From positions 1-60,677 of the forward strand of contig CALJUX010000021.1 of NCBI GenBank assembly GCA_937978655.1: DNA of 60,677 bases, given 5' to 3'. A program made the position numbers and the translations under genes. This DNA comes from an uncultured Chromatiaceae bacterium (GTDB lineage: Bacteria > Pseudomonadota > Gammaproteobacteria > Enterobacterales > Alteromonadaceae). The notes under the pieces are model-generated. The model was not told where the DNA came from and ran no database searches. It saw nothing but the letters and a program-made list of their open reading frames with translations. Within the stretch, counting starts at the first letter, position 1. Each line of letters opens with the position of its first letter. Below are positions 9,009 through 17,045 of this stretch, in pieces.

Positions 9009-10067
9009 TCAAAGTACAGTGCGGTCTGCTGCATACGCCTGATACAGCGGCAGCATCGCCGCGCCAAGCAGCATGGCGTCGCTGCCAAGGCTGCCGGCCT
9101 GCAGCTGTGGCGCCAGCAGTCCCAGTGCGGGCCAATGTTGCAACTGCTGCTGAATGTCTGCCAGCAGTGGCGTGAGCTCGTTGCTTTTGCTGCTGTCGAT
9201 AATCACCAGCGGGATATCCAGCAGCGCTATCGCTGCTTGCAGGCCTGCAGCGATACTTTGGGCATCGGGTTGTTGCAGCAATAACCGGCCTGCACCGGCC
9301 GGCAACACTGCCAGATGCGCGGCATTGCCGTGACGACCGCGCCAGAGCTGGCCGTTTAACACTAAACCCCCGGCCGGCAGTTGATCGAGATACAGGTACA
9401 AAAAGTCCGTGGCGGCCGGCTTCCCCAGCCAAAGCTCTGCGGCGGCGGCGGCTGAGCCATCGTTTTCCGGATAGACCGGGATGTGCAATTCCTGTTGTAA
9501 CCTTGCCGCCAAATCAACGTCTTGCCAGGCCTGCTGCAAATCCTGCAGTGCAGTTGCGCCGAGCTGTGGATATAAACGGGCGGCAAACTGGCTGTTACCG
9601 GCAAACCAGGGCATCGCCAGTCCAATACCACAAAGCCGCGCTTGCTGCGGTGCAGATAACTGCGCCAATAACCCGCGGGTTTGTTGCAATAGTGCCGGTT
9701 GTACATGCTGCGGCAACCAGTCGCTGAGCGGGCATTGCCGGCGGTGCAGGATATTGCCACAGAAATCGGTCAGCACCAGCTGCAATTGGGTACGCTGTAA
9801 TTGGATACCGATACTGAACACTGCGTCTGGCACCAGCTGATAAAACTGCGTCGGCTGGCCGACCCCTAAGGTCTTTTTACCGCAGCTTTGCAGCAAACCG
9901 TCGCGGCACAAGCCGGCGACAATGCGCGTGACTGCCTGCAACGACAACCCCAGTTCGTTGGCCAGCTCCGGCCGTGATGCGATGCTGCGCCGTCGCACGG
10001 CGCCCAGCAGCAGGCGTGCGTTGAAGTCGCCCAGTATTCCCGAGTTCGCCCCTGTTCTCACTGTCAC
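9009..10067 (-). CDS. ROK-family transcriptional regulator (NagC/Mlc-like)
   Basis: Probable sugar-responsive repressor of 352 residues. The N-terminus is a winged helix-turn-helix (about 25-75: SRPELANELGLSLQAVTRIV). The rest is a ROK sugar-kinase-like fold beginning at FSIGIQLQRTQLQL. The usual CxCGxxGCxE zinc motif is absent: the matching region reads HGNAAHLAVLPAGAGRL, so the metal site and perhaps sugar sensing have diverged. GTG start at 10067 with AAGGA 5 bp upstream; a second in-frame GTG lies two codons in. No sugar catabolic or PTS gene is adjacent, so its targets are unknown. It converges on the CgeB-like gene and is divergent from the chemoreceptor at 10238. Confidence 0.82.
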   Translation of the reverse strand: MTVRTGANSGILGDFNARLLLGAVRRRSIASRPELANELGLSLQAVTRIVAGLCRDGLLQSCGKKTLGVGQPTQFYQLVPDAVFSIGIQLQRTQLQLVLTDFCGNILHRRQCPLSDWLPQHVQPALLQQTRGLLAQLSAPQQARLCGIGLAMPWFAGNSQFAARLYPQLGATALQDLQQAWQDVDLAARLQQELHIPVYPENDGSAAAAAELWLGKPAATDFLYLYLDQLPAGGLVLNGQLWRGRHGNAAHLAVLPAGAGRLLLQQPDAQSIAAGLQAAIALLDIPLVIIDSSKSNELTPLLADIQQQLQHWPALGLLAPQLQAGSLGSDAMLLGAAMLPLYQAYAADRTVL

Positions 10068-10237
10068 AGGATCCTTTTCATCTGCATGCTGCTACTTAAA
10101 CCCCATGATATCGCATCTGGCTGATCTGTTTGTATATTTGCAGAATTCGCAGCTGTTGCCATACTGCTTTGTACCCCATCAGTGGAAAGTCCGAACCGGG
10201 CTTACCGCATATTTCCAAGGACAGAGGCAGATAATCC

Positions 10238-11851
10238 ATGAACTGGCAGAGTATCAGAGTGAAAAGCAGTATTCCGGTGGTGATGTTGGGCGTCAGCCTG
10301 CTCGCTGTCATGTTGATGTTCAGCAGCCTGATTTCGATGCAGCACAAAGCGTTGGAAGTCCAGGCGGAGAAGTTTCTGCAAGCAATTTCGCTGGTGTTAA
10401 ACGCTGACCGGGATGCTTATCAGGCGAAACTGGCCACGACTCATATTTTGGCAGGCATTGGCGAAGTTGCCGCCGAGCGAAAAGACTTTGATGATAATGC
10501 GGCTCAGGTCAAACAACGTTTTGACCAGTATTTAGCGCTGCTCAAAGCCTATCCCGATGTGACCGGCCGTTTCAGCGGTTTTGATGCACAGTTTGACCGC
10601 TGGCAACAAAGTGCCGTGACGCTGCTGGATAATCAGGATGCGGCACAAAAAGATGCGCTGGCCGCGCAGGAGCAAACCGAATTTGAAGCGCTGCGGGATG
10701 TGCTGGATAAAGCCGGTGAAGCGGCCTTAGCCCGCTCCGAGCAGGAGCAGGCCGAACTTAGTGCCAGCATTGCCAGCACCAAAATCTGGGTTTATGCCTT
10801 GTCTGCGGTGTTGTTGCTGTTTGCCGGCTGGTTCAGTTATCAGGGGCCAAAAAAACTGGCGGAACAGATCCGGACTTTATCCGCCCGCTTAAGTGACATC
10901 GCCAATGGCGATGGTGATTTAACGGCGCGGCTGCAGATTGACACTAAAGATGAAGTGGCTGATTTAGCCCATGAATTTAATAATTTCATCAGCAAACAGT
11001 GCCAGATGATTGCCGCCATTTTGCAGCAGGCGAACCAGCTCAGTCAGCTGACATCGCATTTGTCAGAGTCAGCCGATCGCACCAGTGCTATTACCTTGTC
11101 GCTGAATACCGCATCAGATTCGATCGTCAGCGCTGTGCATGAAATGGCGATGGCCAACAAAGAGATGGCGCAGGTGGCGACTGACACTGCGCAAGTGTCG
11201 GAGCAGGCGAAACGCAGCGCTGGTCAGGGCCTGGAAGTGGTGAAGGTGGTCAACAGCAGCATGCAGAACCTCACCCGTGATGTGCATATGGCGCTTGGTG
11301 CCGCAGAAGAGCTGGAGCAAAGTTCATCGACTATTTCTTCAGTGCTGGAGGTGATCCGCAGTATTGCTGATCAGACCAACCTGCTGGCGCTGAATGCGGC
11401 TATTGAAGCGGCCCGCGCCGGTGAACATGGCCGGGGTTTTGCGGTAGTGGCCGATGAAGTCCGTACGCTGGCGTCGCGCACACAACAAAGTACTAACCAT
11501 ATTCAGCAGATGATTGAGCAGCTGCATATACGTGTCACCGAATCGCGTCAGGCGATTGGCAGTGGCAAAGACAATGCAGACCTGACGGTCAGTAACTTCT
11601 CCCAGGCGGAGCAGGTGTTTCAGGACATTATGCAATCCAGCCTGCAGGTGAATGATATGGCGGTGCGCACTGCGGCGGCCACTGAACAACAAACCACGGT
11701 GTCGGAAGAGATCAGCAAAAATCTGTATGCACTGAATGATCAGGCGCTGGCGGCTGGTGAAGTGGCGAAGAAAAATGACCAGCTGTCTAATGAAATCAGC
11801 ACCTTGTCGCAGATGCTGTTTGGTCTGGTCGGTAAATTCAAAGTCAGTTAA
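10238..11851 (+). CDS. Methyl-accepting chemotaxis protein, membrane type
   Basis: Transmembrane chemoreceptor of 537 residues that would control CheA at polar arrays. TM1 spans about 11-33 and a periplasmic helical sensor about 34-180, rich in Gln/Ala/Asp and resembling a four-helix-bundle type. TM2 spans about 183-201 (IWVYALSAVLLLFAGWF), followed by HAMP (about 205-262) and the cytoplasmic MA domain. The highly conserved hairpin tip is SIADQTNLLALNAAIEAARAG near 376-396. There is no C-terminal CheR-tether pentapeptide; the protein ends KFKVS. The ligand is unknown. It is monocistronic, followed by a strong convergent hairpin at 11864-11891. Confidence 0.93.
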   Translation: MNWQSIRVKSSIPVVMLGVSLLAVMLMFSSLISMQHKALEVQAEKFLQAISLVLNADRDAYQAKLATTHILAGIGEVAAERKDFDDNAAQVKQRFDQYLALLKAYPDVTGRFSGFDAQFDRWQQSAVTLLDNQDAAQKDALAAQEQTEFEALRDVLDKAGEAALARSEQEQAELSASIASTKIWVYALSAVLLLFAGWFSYQGPKKLAEQIRTLSARLSDIANGDGDLTARLQIDTKDEVADLAHEFNNFISKQCQMIAAILQQANQLSQLTSHLSESADRTSAITLSLNTASDSIVSAVHEMAMANKEMAQVATDTAQVSEQAKRSAGQGLEVVKVVNSSMQNLTRDVHMALGAAEELEQSSSTISSVLEVIRSIADQTNLLALNAAIEAARAGEHGRGFAVVADEVRTLASRTQQSTNHIQQMIEQLHIRVTESRQAIGSGKDNADLTVSNFSQAEQVFQDIMQSSLQVNDMAVRTAAATEQQTTVSEEISKNLYALNDQALAAGEVAKKNDQLSNEISTLSQMLFGLVGKFKVS

Positions 11852-11863
11852 CCAACAGCCGCA

Positions 11864-11891
11864 AACAAGGGCGCTTAACCGCGCCCTTGTT
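11864..11891. terminator. Bidirectional hairpin terminator
   Basis: A perfect 11-bp stem (AACAAGGGCGC at 11864-11874 with its complement at 11881-11891) has a 6-base loop. It sits 12 bp after the chemoreceptor stop and reaches into the last codons of the converging small gene. T-rich bases follow on both strands, so it can end both transcripts. Confidence 0.8.
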
Positions 11892-12138
11892 GTTTGGCCT
11901 CAAACCACTGGGCAAAACGGCCACTGACTTTGCCGCTGCAAGCCCAGACGATTAATGCTCCCCAGGCGATAAAAGACATGCCGGCCGGAATTGCCGCGAT
12001 GGCAATATATCTCAGATGTGGCCGGTTAAAAAACGCCGCCAGCAGCACCGGCAAAAACCAGATAAACAGGACCAGCGGGATCAGGGTGGCCCAGAACAGT
12101 GGGCTGGCGTTGCTGAAAGTTTGCAGGATGTCGTTCAT
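11875..12138 (-). CDS. Small two-helix membrane protein, superinfection-immunity-like
   Basis: An 87-residue inner-membrane protein with two hydrophobic helices: about 14-37 (FWATLIPLVLFIWFLPVLLA) and about 44-68 (IAIAAIPAGMSFIAWGALIVW). A basic/polar tail rich in Gln ends the protein. The pattern of a Pro-containing first helix, a short basic loop with Arg-Pro-His, and a second helix with a Trp near its end resembles the Imm_superinfect family (named after phage T4 Imm), common as small chromosomal proteins of unknown role. That family link rests on visual resemblance. The gene is monocistronic, converges on the chemoreceptor and shares its terminator hairpin. No phage genes are nearby. Confidence 0.6.
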   Translation of the reverse strand: MNDILQTFSNASPLFWATLIPLVLFIWFLPVLLAAFFNRPHLRYIAIAAIPAGMSFIAWGALIVWACSGKVSGRFAQWFEAKQQGRG

Positions 12139-12199
12139 AAGTCACTCCATTGGATGAAGGGTTGAGGTTGCCTGTAGTGTGTTCAGTCACTGCATGCCG

Positions 12200-12238
12200 C
12201 TATTTTGTGCCTGCACGGATGAAGCCGGCACAAAATAG
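12200..12238. repeat. 12-bp perfect inverted repeat between divergent genes
   Basis: CTATTTTGTGCC at 12200-12211 is exactly complementary to 12227-12238, with a 15-base spacer. It lies between the start of the small membrane gene (12138, minus) and the outer-membrane protein gene (12378, plus). It has no T-tract on either side, so an operator or RNA hairpin is more likely than a terminator. Confidence 0.6.
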
Positions 12239-12377
12239 TGATAAACGGCGTTATGCGGGGAAGAAAGGTGGCCACGACCGGTGCAGAGGCGTCGGATGAT
12301 CTGCTTGCCGGCTTGAACTTAACATTTATTTAATGTAGTTTTGGTTGGATATTTTGTAACTATAAAAGGAACTTCAG

Positions 12378-12950
12378 ATGTTGCGTCTGCTCTCCAAAAT
12401 GTGTTTTATCGGCATTGCCGCAACAGCGGTGCCGGCATGGTCGGCTGATTTGTATGCAGTGGCTGGCGCTCAGTACAGCCGTACCGGCGAACCTTATGAT
12501 ATCAGCGGGCCTGGTTATCACGCCGGCGCCGGTTATGTGATCAACGCGGCCTGGTCGGTAGAAGTCAGTGCTGAACAGTTATTCTCCGATAAAGAAAACA
12601 GTCAGATCGGGCTGCGACGGCTGAAGAGCCAGGGCGTGACGTTGTCAGCGCTGGGGAAAACACGGTTACAGGAACAAAGTGTGTTGTTTTACCGCGCCGG
12701 TATCAGCAGCATCAGCCATGAAGCCGAATATCCTTATGTTGTGTCCACCCAGACATTGCCGAATGGATCGGTCAGTCAGGTGGTCAGTTACAACGCTGTG
12801 GACGACAGCCTGGTCCACGCCATTCTGGGTCTTGGTATTGAACAGAACTTCAGTGCCAACTGGTTTGGCCGTGCCGAAGTGATCCATACCTTTAAAAAAC
12901 AACAATTGCAGGCCGACAGTTTTCGCTTAAGTCTCGGCTACCGCTTCTGA
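12378..12950 (+). CDS. Outer-membrane beta-barrel protein
   Basis: A 190-residue exported protein. A signal peptide spans about 1-23 (cleavage near WSA-DLY). Alternating beta strands follow (AVAGAQYS, YHAGAGYVI, WSVEVSAEQLF, FRLSLGYRF), ending in the C-terminal phenylalanine of the BAM signal (GYRF). The size fits an eight-stranded barrel of the OmpX/OmpW/OmpA-like porin-fold group. The aromatic C-terminus and the YR/YxF pattern support membrane insertion; the role (adhesion, small-solute passage, structural) is not visible. RBS AAGGAA at 7 bp. A weak promoter (TTGAAC 12313-12318, 17 bp, TAGTTT) lies upstream, and a clear terminator at 12980-13011 makes the gene monocistronic. Confidence 0.75.
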   Translation: MLRLLSKMCFIGIAATAVPAWSADLYAVAGAQYSRTGEPYDISGPGYHAGAGYVINAAWSVEVSAEQLFSDKENSQIGLRRLKSQGVTLSALGKTRLQEQSVLFYRAGISSISHEAEYPYVVSTQTLPNGSVSQVVSYNAVDDSLVHAILGLGIEQNFSANWFGRAEVIHTFKKQQLQADSFRLSLGYRF

Positions 12951-12979
12951 GAGCGTCCCGCAACACCCGCACATAAAAC

Positions 12980-13011
12980 AACGGGCCCGGCAGCCAGCCG
13001 TGCCCGTTTTT
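12980..13011 (+). terminator. Rho-independent terminator
   Basis: Stem AACGGGC (12980-12986) pairs with GCCCGTT (13002-13008), followed by a T-run through 13011. It ends the outer-membrane barrel gene 30 bp after its stop. Confidence 0.8.
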
Positions 13012-13065
13012 CCCTGCCAATGGCTGCTGATAAATTGCAGCAATGTTATTGCTTAGTTAAGAAAA

Positions 13066-13083
13066 GTGTCATATGGATGTTTT
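13066..13083 (+). promoter_or_regulatory. Possible single Pho box
   Basis: GTGTCATA followed 11 bp later by TGTTTT resembles one PhoB direct-repeat pair (TGTCAT-N5-TGTCAT). The second half matches poorly. It lies about 70 bp upstream of the secreted nuclease gene, and secreted nucleases with LTD domains are phosphate-regulated in some Vibrio. Tentative. Confidence 0.25.
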
Positions 13084-13155
13084 AGGCTGATGTCAGGCTG
13101 AGTGTTGGTGTGCCCGGCACAGTCTCAGTAGCATTGATAACATTCAGAGGACATG

Positions 13156-14454
13156 ATGAAACCCATTCAACCAATCATTGCCGTGCTGGCATTGTGCTGT
13201 GTGATGCAGACACAGGCCAAACTGTTGCTCAGCGAAGTGCTGTACGACGCGCCAAACAACGACAGCACTGAAGAATTTGTCGAAATTTTTAACGACGGCT
13301 GTACTGCGGTCAACCTCAGTGGCTACAGCCTGGCAGACAATGGCGGCAGCTTTGACTTGTCCGGCAGTATCGCTGCGGGCGGCTATTTTGTGGTAGCCAA
13401 AAACAGTGCCGCCTTACAGGCGTTAACCGGCAAAGCGGCCCAGTTGTCCGGCATGACGCTGTCGCTTGGCAATAGTGGCGACTATGTCAGGCTGCGACAG
13501 GGCAGCACTGAAGTGGATTTGGTTGCTTTTGAAAATGCCATCAGCGGCTGGACTATTGCGGCGGTTGATAAATCGGTTGCCCGGAAAAATGTGGCAGACA
13601 GCCACAAGGTCAGCGACTGGCAGGTCAGCAGCAATGCCGGTGAGCCGGGCAGCGGGGCCTTAAGTGTCAGTTGTAGCGGCGATCCCGGTGGCGATCCTGG
13701 CACCGGTACAACCCCAGGCTCCGGTGACAGCATTCAGCTGCCCGCCTATTACGTCAACAGCAGTGGCAAAACTGGTGAGGCGCTTAAAACTGCGCTGAAC
13801 AATGTCCTGCGTGGCCATGTCCGCTTCAGTTATGCCGGGGTCTGGGACGCGCTGGGCTACACCGACGAAGATCCGGCTAACAGCAACAATGTCCTGTTGT
13901 TATACGCCGGCCGTTCACAGGCGAAGACCTTTCGCGCCGGCTCGTCCAGCTCGCCGGATGCCTGGAACCGCGAGCATGTCTGGGCGAAAAGCCACGGTTT
14001 TCCCAACGAATCGCAATATGCCCACACTGATTTACATCATTTAAGGCCCGAAGATGTGTCGCTTAACTCTACACGCGGCAACAAGGATTTTGACAATGGC
14101 GGCACGGCCATCAGCGAAGCTCCGGCCAACAAAACCGACAGTGACAGCTTTGAACCCCGTGCCGCTGTGAAAGGTGATGTGGCGCGGATGCTGTTTTATA
14201 TGGATGTGCGTTATGAAGGTGGTGACGACAGTGGCACCCCGGATCTGGAAATCCCCAACATCGCGCCCACCGGCGGCAGCGCAGCACAAATGGGCAAACT
14301 TTGTACGCTGGTGGCCTGGCATCTGGCAGATCCGGTGGACAGCCTCGAACAGCGCCGTAACAACCGCATTTATGAATTACAGAAAAACCGCAATCCGTTC
14401 ATCGACAACCCGCAGTGGGTCAAAGCGATCTACGGTCCGGCGTGCGGCTTGTGA
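13156..14454 (+). CDS. Secreted lamin-tail-domain endonuclease I
   Basis: Exported DNase of 432 residues. A signal peptide spans about 1-21 (MQTQA|KLLL). An N-terminal lamin-tail domain (LTD, about 22-140: LLSEVLYDAP...EEFVEIFND) is followed by a Gly/Pro/Thr linker (about 170-188) and a C-terminal endonuclease I (EndA/Vvn family) domain. The catalytic block WNREHVWAKSHGFPN at about 270-284 holds the His general base, and H..DLHHLRPED and NSTRGNKDFD follow. Known members cut DNA extracellularly or in the periplasm for nutrient recycling and biofilm DNA turnover. Two ATGs overlap at 13153 and 13156; AGAGG sits 2 and 5 bp from them, favouring 13156. The gene is monocistronic, flanked by terminator structures. 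Confidence 0.85.
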   Translation: MKPIQPIIAVLALCCVMQTQAKLLLSEVLYDAPNNDSTEEFVEIFNDGCTAVNLSGYSLADNGGSFDLSGSIAAGGYFVVAKNSAALQALTGKAAQLSGMTLSLGNSGDYVRLRQGSTEVDLVAFENAISGWTIAAVDKSVARKNVADSHKVSDWQVSSNAGEPGSGALSVSCSGDPGGDPGTGTTPGSGDSIQLPAYYVNSSGKTGEALKTALNNVLRGHVRFSYAGVWDALGYTDEDPANSNNVLLLYAGRSQAKTFRAGSSSSPDAWNREHVWAKSHGFPNESQYAHTDLHHLRPEDVSLNSTRGNKDFDNGGTAISEAPANKTDSDSFEPRAAVKGDVARMLFYMDVRYEGGDDSGTPDLEIPNIAPTGGSAAQMGKLCTLVAWHLADPVDSLEQRRNNRIYELQKNRNPFIDNPQWVKAIYGPACGL

Positions 14455-14457
14455 TCG

Positions 14458-14516
14458 GCAGCAACGGTGATCTGCGCCAGCGCCCGCCGGTTTTTGTGGC
14501 GGGCAGCTGTTGCTGC
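14458..14516 (+). terminator. Nested hairpin after the nuclease gene
   Basis: Outer arms GCAGCAAC (14458-14465) and GTTGCTGC (14509-14516) enclose an inner perfect stem, GCCCGCC (14482-14488) with GGCGGGC (14498-14504). It begins 4 bp after the nuclease stop. There is no clean T-tract, so it may be a terminator with an imperfect tail or a 3' stabilising structure. Confidence 0.5.
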
Positions 14517-14583
14517 ACTTGCTTTTGCTTGCACTCTGGCATGTAATGGCGCCGGTTTAGCGCCATCAGCCGGAGGAAAACAC

Positions 14584-15030
14584 ATGCAAAAGGTTGTCAG
14601 AGATATTGGATTATTTGTGGTCGCGCCGGTGGTGATTCTGGGTGGGCTGACGGCCTGGATGTTTGCCGCAACCACCCCATCCTGCAGCAATGGCATCACT
14701 GGCCAGCTGCCATCGCCGGACGGGCGTTTGCAGGCGGTAGTGTTTGTACGCAGCTGCAATACGGCGCCGGGCTTCAGCAGCAATATTTCCATTCTGGTGA
14801 AAGACGGTATTCTGGCAGACGGCCCCGGCAATCTATTTGCAAGCGAGGGTCATCCGGAGCAACTGGGTATCAGTGTGCAGTGGCAAAGCAGCGATAAAGA
14901 CCACCTGCAGCTGCATGTCAGCAGCAAACAACGGGGCGCTGTGTTGCATGCCGATCCGGTCTGGTCGGCGGACCCGAAGATCACCGCGACCTACCAGCTG
15001 GGTGGCGTATCAGGTGATGCCGGGCAATAA
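14584..15030 (+). CDS. Membrane-anchored protein of unknown function
   Basis: A 148-residue protein not recognised as a named family. One N-terminal hydrophobic segment (about 6-30, LFVVAPVVILGGLTAWMF) anchors a periplasmic domain of about 115 residues. That domain contains two cysteines (C35, C57) that could form a disulfide, and the phrase SPDGRLQAVVFVRSC, reminiscent of small domains found next to DUF5412-like proteins. The start at 14584 is fixed by an excellent GGAGG at 14572-14576. A longer upstream frame exists but runs through the nested hairpin and a 7-bp stem-loop (14546-14566) just ahead of the RBS. The gene is flanked by the nuclease and, convergently, the LytTR regulator; no functional link is visible. 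Confidence 0.7.
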   Translation: MQKVVRDIGLFVVAPVVILGGLTAWMFAATTPSCSNGITGQLPSPDGRLQAVVFVRSCNTAPGFSSNISILVKDGILADGPGNLFASEGHPEQLGISVQWQSSDKDHLQLHVSSKQRGAVLHADPVWSADPKITATYQLGGVSGDAGQ

Positions 15031-15087
15031 GGCCATCCGCGCAATCGACGGGGCAGTGCCCGCAGCTGACTGAGCACAAGCCTCAGC

Positions 15088-15825
15088 CTAAAACCCGCCA
15101 AATAAGGTTTTCAGCTGTTGTACCTGACGCCGGCTGACGTCAATGTGCTGACCGTCTTGTAACATAGCCAGCATGCTGCCGGCGGCAACCCCGGGTTCTA
15201 ACGCGGTGATGGCGCTGATGCGGATAATGTCGGCGCGGCTGGCTTTAAAAAATTGCTGCGGGTCGAGCCGTTGTTCGATGCGCGACAGCGAACTTAACAC
15301 AAAACTTTTGCCGTACGGCGTGTAGACCGCGCTGTGATTGCCAACCGATTCAAAACGGCAAATTTCACTTAACCGCACAATGCGGCTGTTTTCGCCGAAT
15401 TTCAGCAATAAACCGTGGCTGTCCGGCAAATAGTTCTGCTGACTGGTATTGCCGGTTTGATTGACTGCGGCGGGCGCTGCAGGCAGCCGGCTTAAACTTT
15501 GCGCCAGCCGCTGCGGCACTATCGGTTTCACCAGATAATCCAACGCATTCAGTGCAAAAGCATCCAGCGCGTAGCTGTCAAAGGCGGTGCAGAATACAAA
15601 ATGCAGGTTAGGCCTGAGTTCTGCTGCCAGCTCCAAACCGGTGCTGCCCGGCATCTGAATATCCAGAAACACTAAGGCGATATCCGGCTGCTGTGCCAGA
15701 ATATCGCGCGCACTGTCCGCGCTGTCGGCTTCCGCGACAATCTCAATCTGTGGATGGGCTTGCAGCAAACGTTTTAATTCACTGCGCGCCAGCCGTTCGT
15801 CATCAACGATCAGAGTTTTCCACAT
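15088..15825 (-). CDS. LytTR-family response regulator
   Basis: Cytoplasmic transcription regulator of 245 residues. The receiver domain (1-115) has acidic pair D8-D9, phospho-acceptor D55 (FLDIQMPG), the conserved Thr in FCTAF, and Lys in LVKP. The LytTR DNA-binding domain (about 140-245) carries the typical FESVGNHSAVYT and RADIIRISAI blocks. Known LytTR regulators bind direct repeats upstream of their targets. The start at 15825 is supported by GGAG about 9 bp upstream. It overlaps the 3' end of the kinase gene by 23 bp, so the pair is co-translated. It is the last gene of the six-gene exporter operon and probably controls it. Confidence 0.92.
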   Translation of the reverse strand: MWKTLIVDDERLARSELKRLLQAHPQIEIVAEADSADSARDILAQQPDIALVFLDIQMPGSTGLELAAELRPNLHFVFCTAFDSYALDAFALNALDYLVKPIVPQRLAQSLSRLPAAPAAVNQTGNTSQQNYLPDSHGLLLKFGENSRIVRLSEICRFESVGNHSAVYTPYGKSFVLSSLSRIEQRLDPQQFFKASRADIIRISAITALEPGVAAGSMLAMLQDGQHIDVSRRQVQQLKTLFGGF

Positions 15826-17014
15826 GATGAAACTCCATTTCAGTGGCGGTGGTGTGGGAAGTTGAATCTGCAGGTTGTTCCAGTGGGCCGGCTTCCAGTG
15901 CAATAGTGACCTGATATTGCTCGAGTTGTGGTTCTATATGCAGCTGATGCCGGCCCGGCAACAACGCCAGGCGCTGGCGCAGATTCTTCAGACCAGTGCG
16001 GGTGCCGTGTGCGTTGCTAAGGCCAGCACAACTGTTGCCAACAATCAGCTGCCAGCCGTTGGCCACCGGCCGGCTTTTAATCCAGAGCCGACCACCTTGC
16101 GGTAGTGGGGCGATGCCATGTTTAATCGCATTCTCTACCAGCGTCAGCAAACTTAACGTCGGCAGTTTTTGCTGCCACAGCTGCTCGTCAAACTGCAGGT
16201 CAAGTTGCAGGCGTTGCTCCAGCCGCACCTGTTCAATCTGCAGATACTGTGAAGCAATTTGCCATTCGTCGGCGAGCGTCGACAGCGGTTTTAAATGCGC
16301 CTGCAAATGAAAACGGAACAACTCCGAGAGCTGCGTCACAGTGGCGGCGGCTTTGTCCTGATCTTCATAAATCAGCGCGCGAATACTGTTGAGCGCATTA
16401 AATAAAAAATGCGGATTGAGCTGATTGGTCAGCTGCTGCAGCTGTGCCTGATGCATTTGTTTTTGCATCTGGCGTTTACTGACTAAAGTGCCCCAGAACA
16501 CATACGCCAGCGCCCAGAGCCAGAACATCACCGCCTGATTAAAACCGCCAATCAGCTGCAGGATCGGCAGTCCGATTTCCAGCTTCATGGTTTCGCCATT
16601 GGTTTTTTGTACCGACATATGCCGCAGGTCCAACTCTTTCAGCGGGGTTAAATCTGCCAGGTTCAGTGAAATAAACATCAACAGCTGGCCCAAGAGCAGG
16701 CTATAAAGCAAAAAGCCGAATAAATTGGTGCCATATCGGCCTTGCGGCAGCAATTCCAGTTTCAGGTAAGGCCGAATGAGGAAATGGCAGAACAACGCCA
16801 TCAGGCTGGTATCGAGCGCGCCGCGCAGCATCGCCATCAGGTAAGTGTCCAGATTTGGCGTTTTAAACATCACGCCGATCGACAGCATATAAAACAGCAG
16901 ATACACCAGATAACAAGCCAGGCTGACCCAAAGATAAGCTGCAGAGCATTGAAAACTGATGCGCCACCAACGCCGCAGGCGTGGCTGCCAGCCGTTTGCT
17001 GCGATTTCGGACAT
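15803..17014 (-). CDS. LytS/YpdA-type membrane histidine kinase
   Basis: Sensor kinase of 403 residues. The N-terminal membrane region has about four helices (about 25-50, 60-82, 98-120, 150-178) with a short extracytoplasmic loop between the last two. The His_kinase domain follows: phospho-acceptor H202 in QLNPHFLFNALNS, and N-box N295 in TLVENAIKHG with a short glycine-rich lid (GLKNLRQRL). No dedicated ligand-binding domain is present, so it may sense membrane stress or the adjacent transporter itself, as BceS/NsaS-type small-loop kinases do. Start 17014 is chosen for the AGGAGCACAG RBS; longer in-frame starts reach 17077. It begins 31 bp after the permease gene. Confidence 0.9.
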   Translation of the reverse strand: MSEIAANGWQPRLRRWWRISFQCSAAYLWVSLACYLVYLLFYMLSIGVMFKTPNLDTYLMAMLRGALDTSLMALFCHFLIRPYLKLELLPQGRYGTNLFGFLLYSLLLGQLLMFISLNLADLTPLKELDLRHMSVQKTNGETMKLEIGLPILQLIGGFNQAVMFWLWALAYVFWGTLVSKRQMQKQMHQAQLQQLTNQLNPHFLFNALNSIRALIYEDQDKAAATVTQLSELFRFHLQAHLKPLSTLADEWQIASQYLQIEQVRLEQRLQLDLQFDEQLWQQKLPTLSLLTLVENAIKHGIAPLPQGGRLWIKSRPVANGWQLIVGNSCAGLSNAHGTRTGLKNLRQRLALLPGRHQLHIEPQLEQYQVTIALEAGPLEQPADSTSHTTATEMEFHHVENSDR

Positions 17015-17045
17015 CTGTGCTCCTGTTCTGATAAATTTCAACGGC

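Noticed and set aside
8872..9432. Minus-strand frame overlapping the ROK regulator 3' half
   Set aside because: It is an out-of-frame shadow of the ROK gene, rich in Arg/Ala/Ser without domain features.
10126..10143. LexA-box-like CTG...CAG upstream of the chemoreceptor
   Set aside because: The spacing between CTG and CAG is 12 bases, not the 10 that LexA needs, and the gene is not a damage-response gene.
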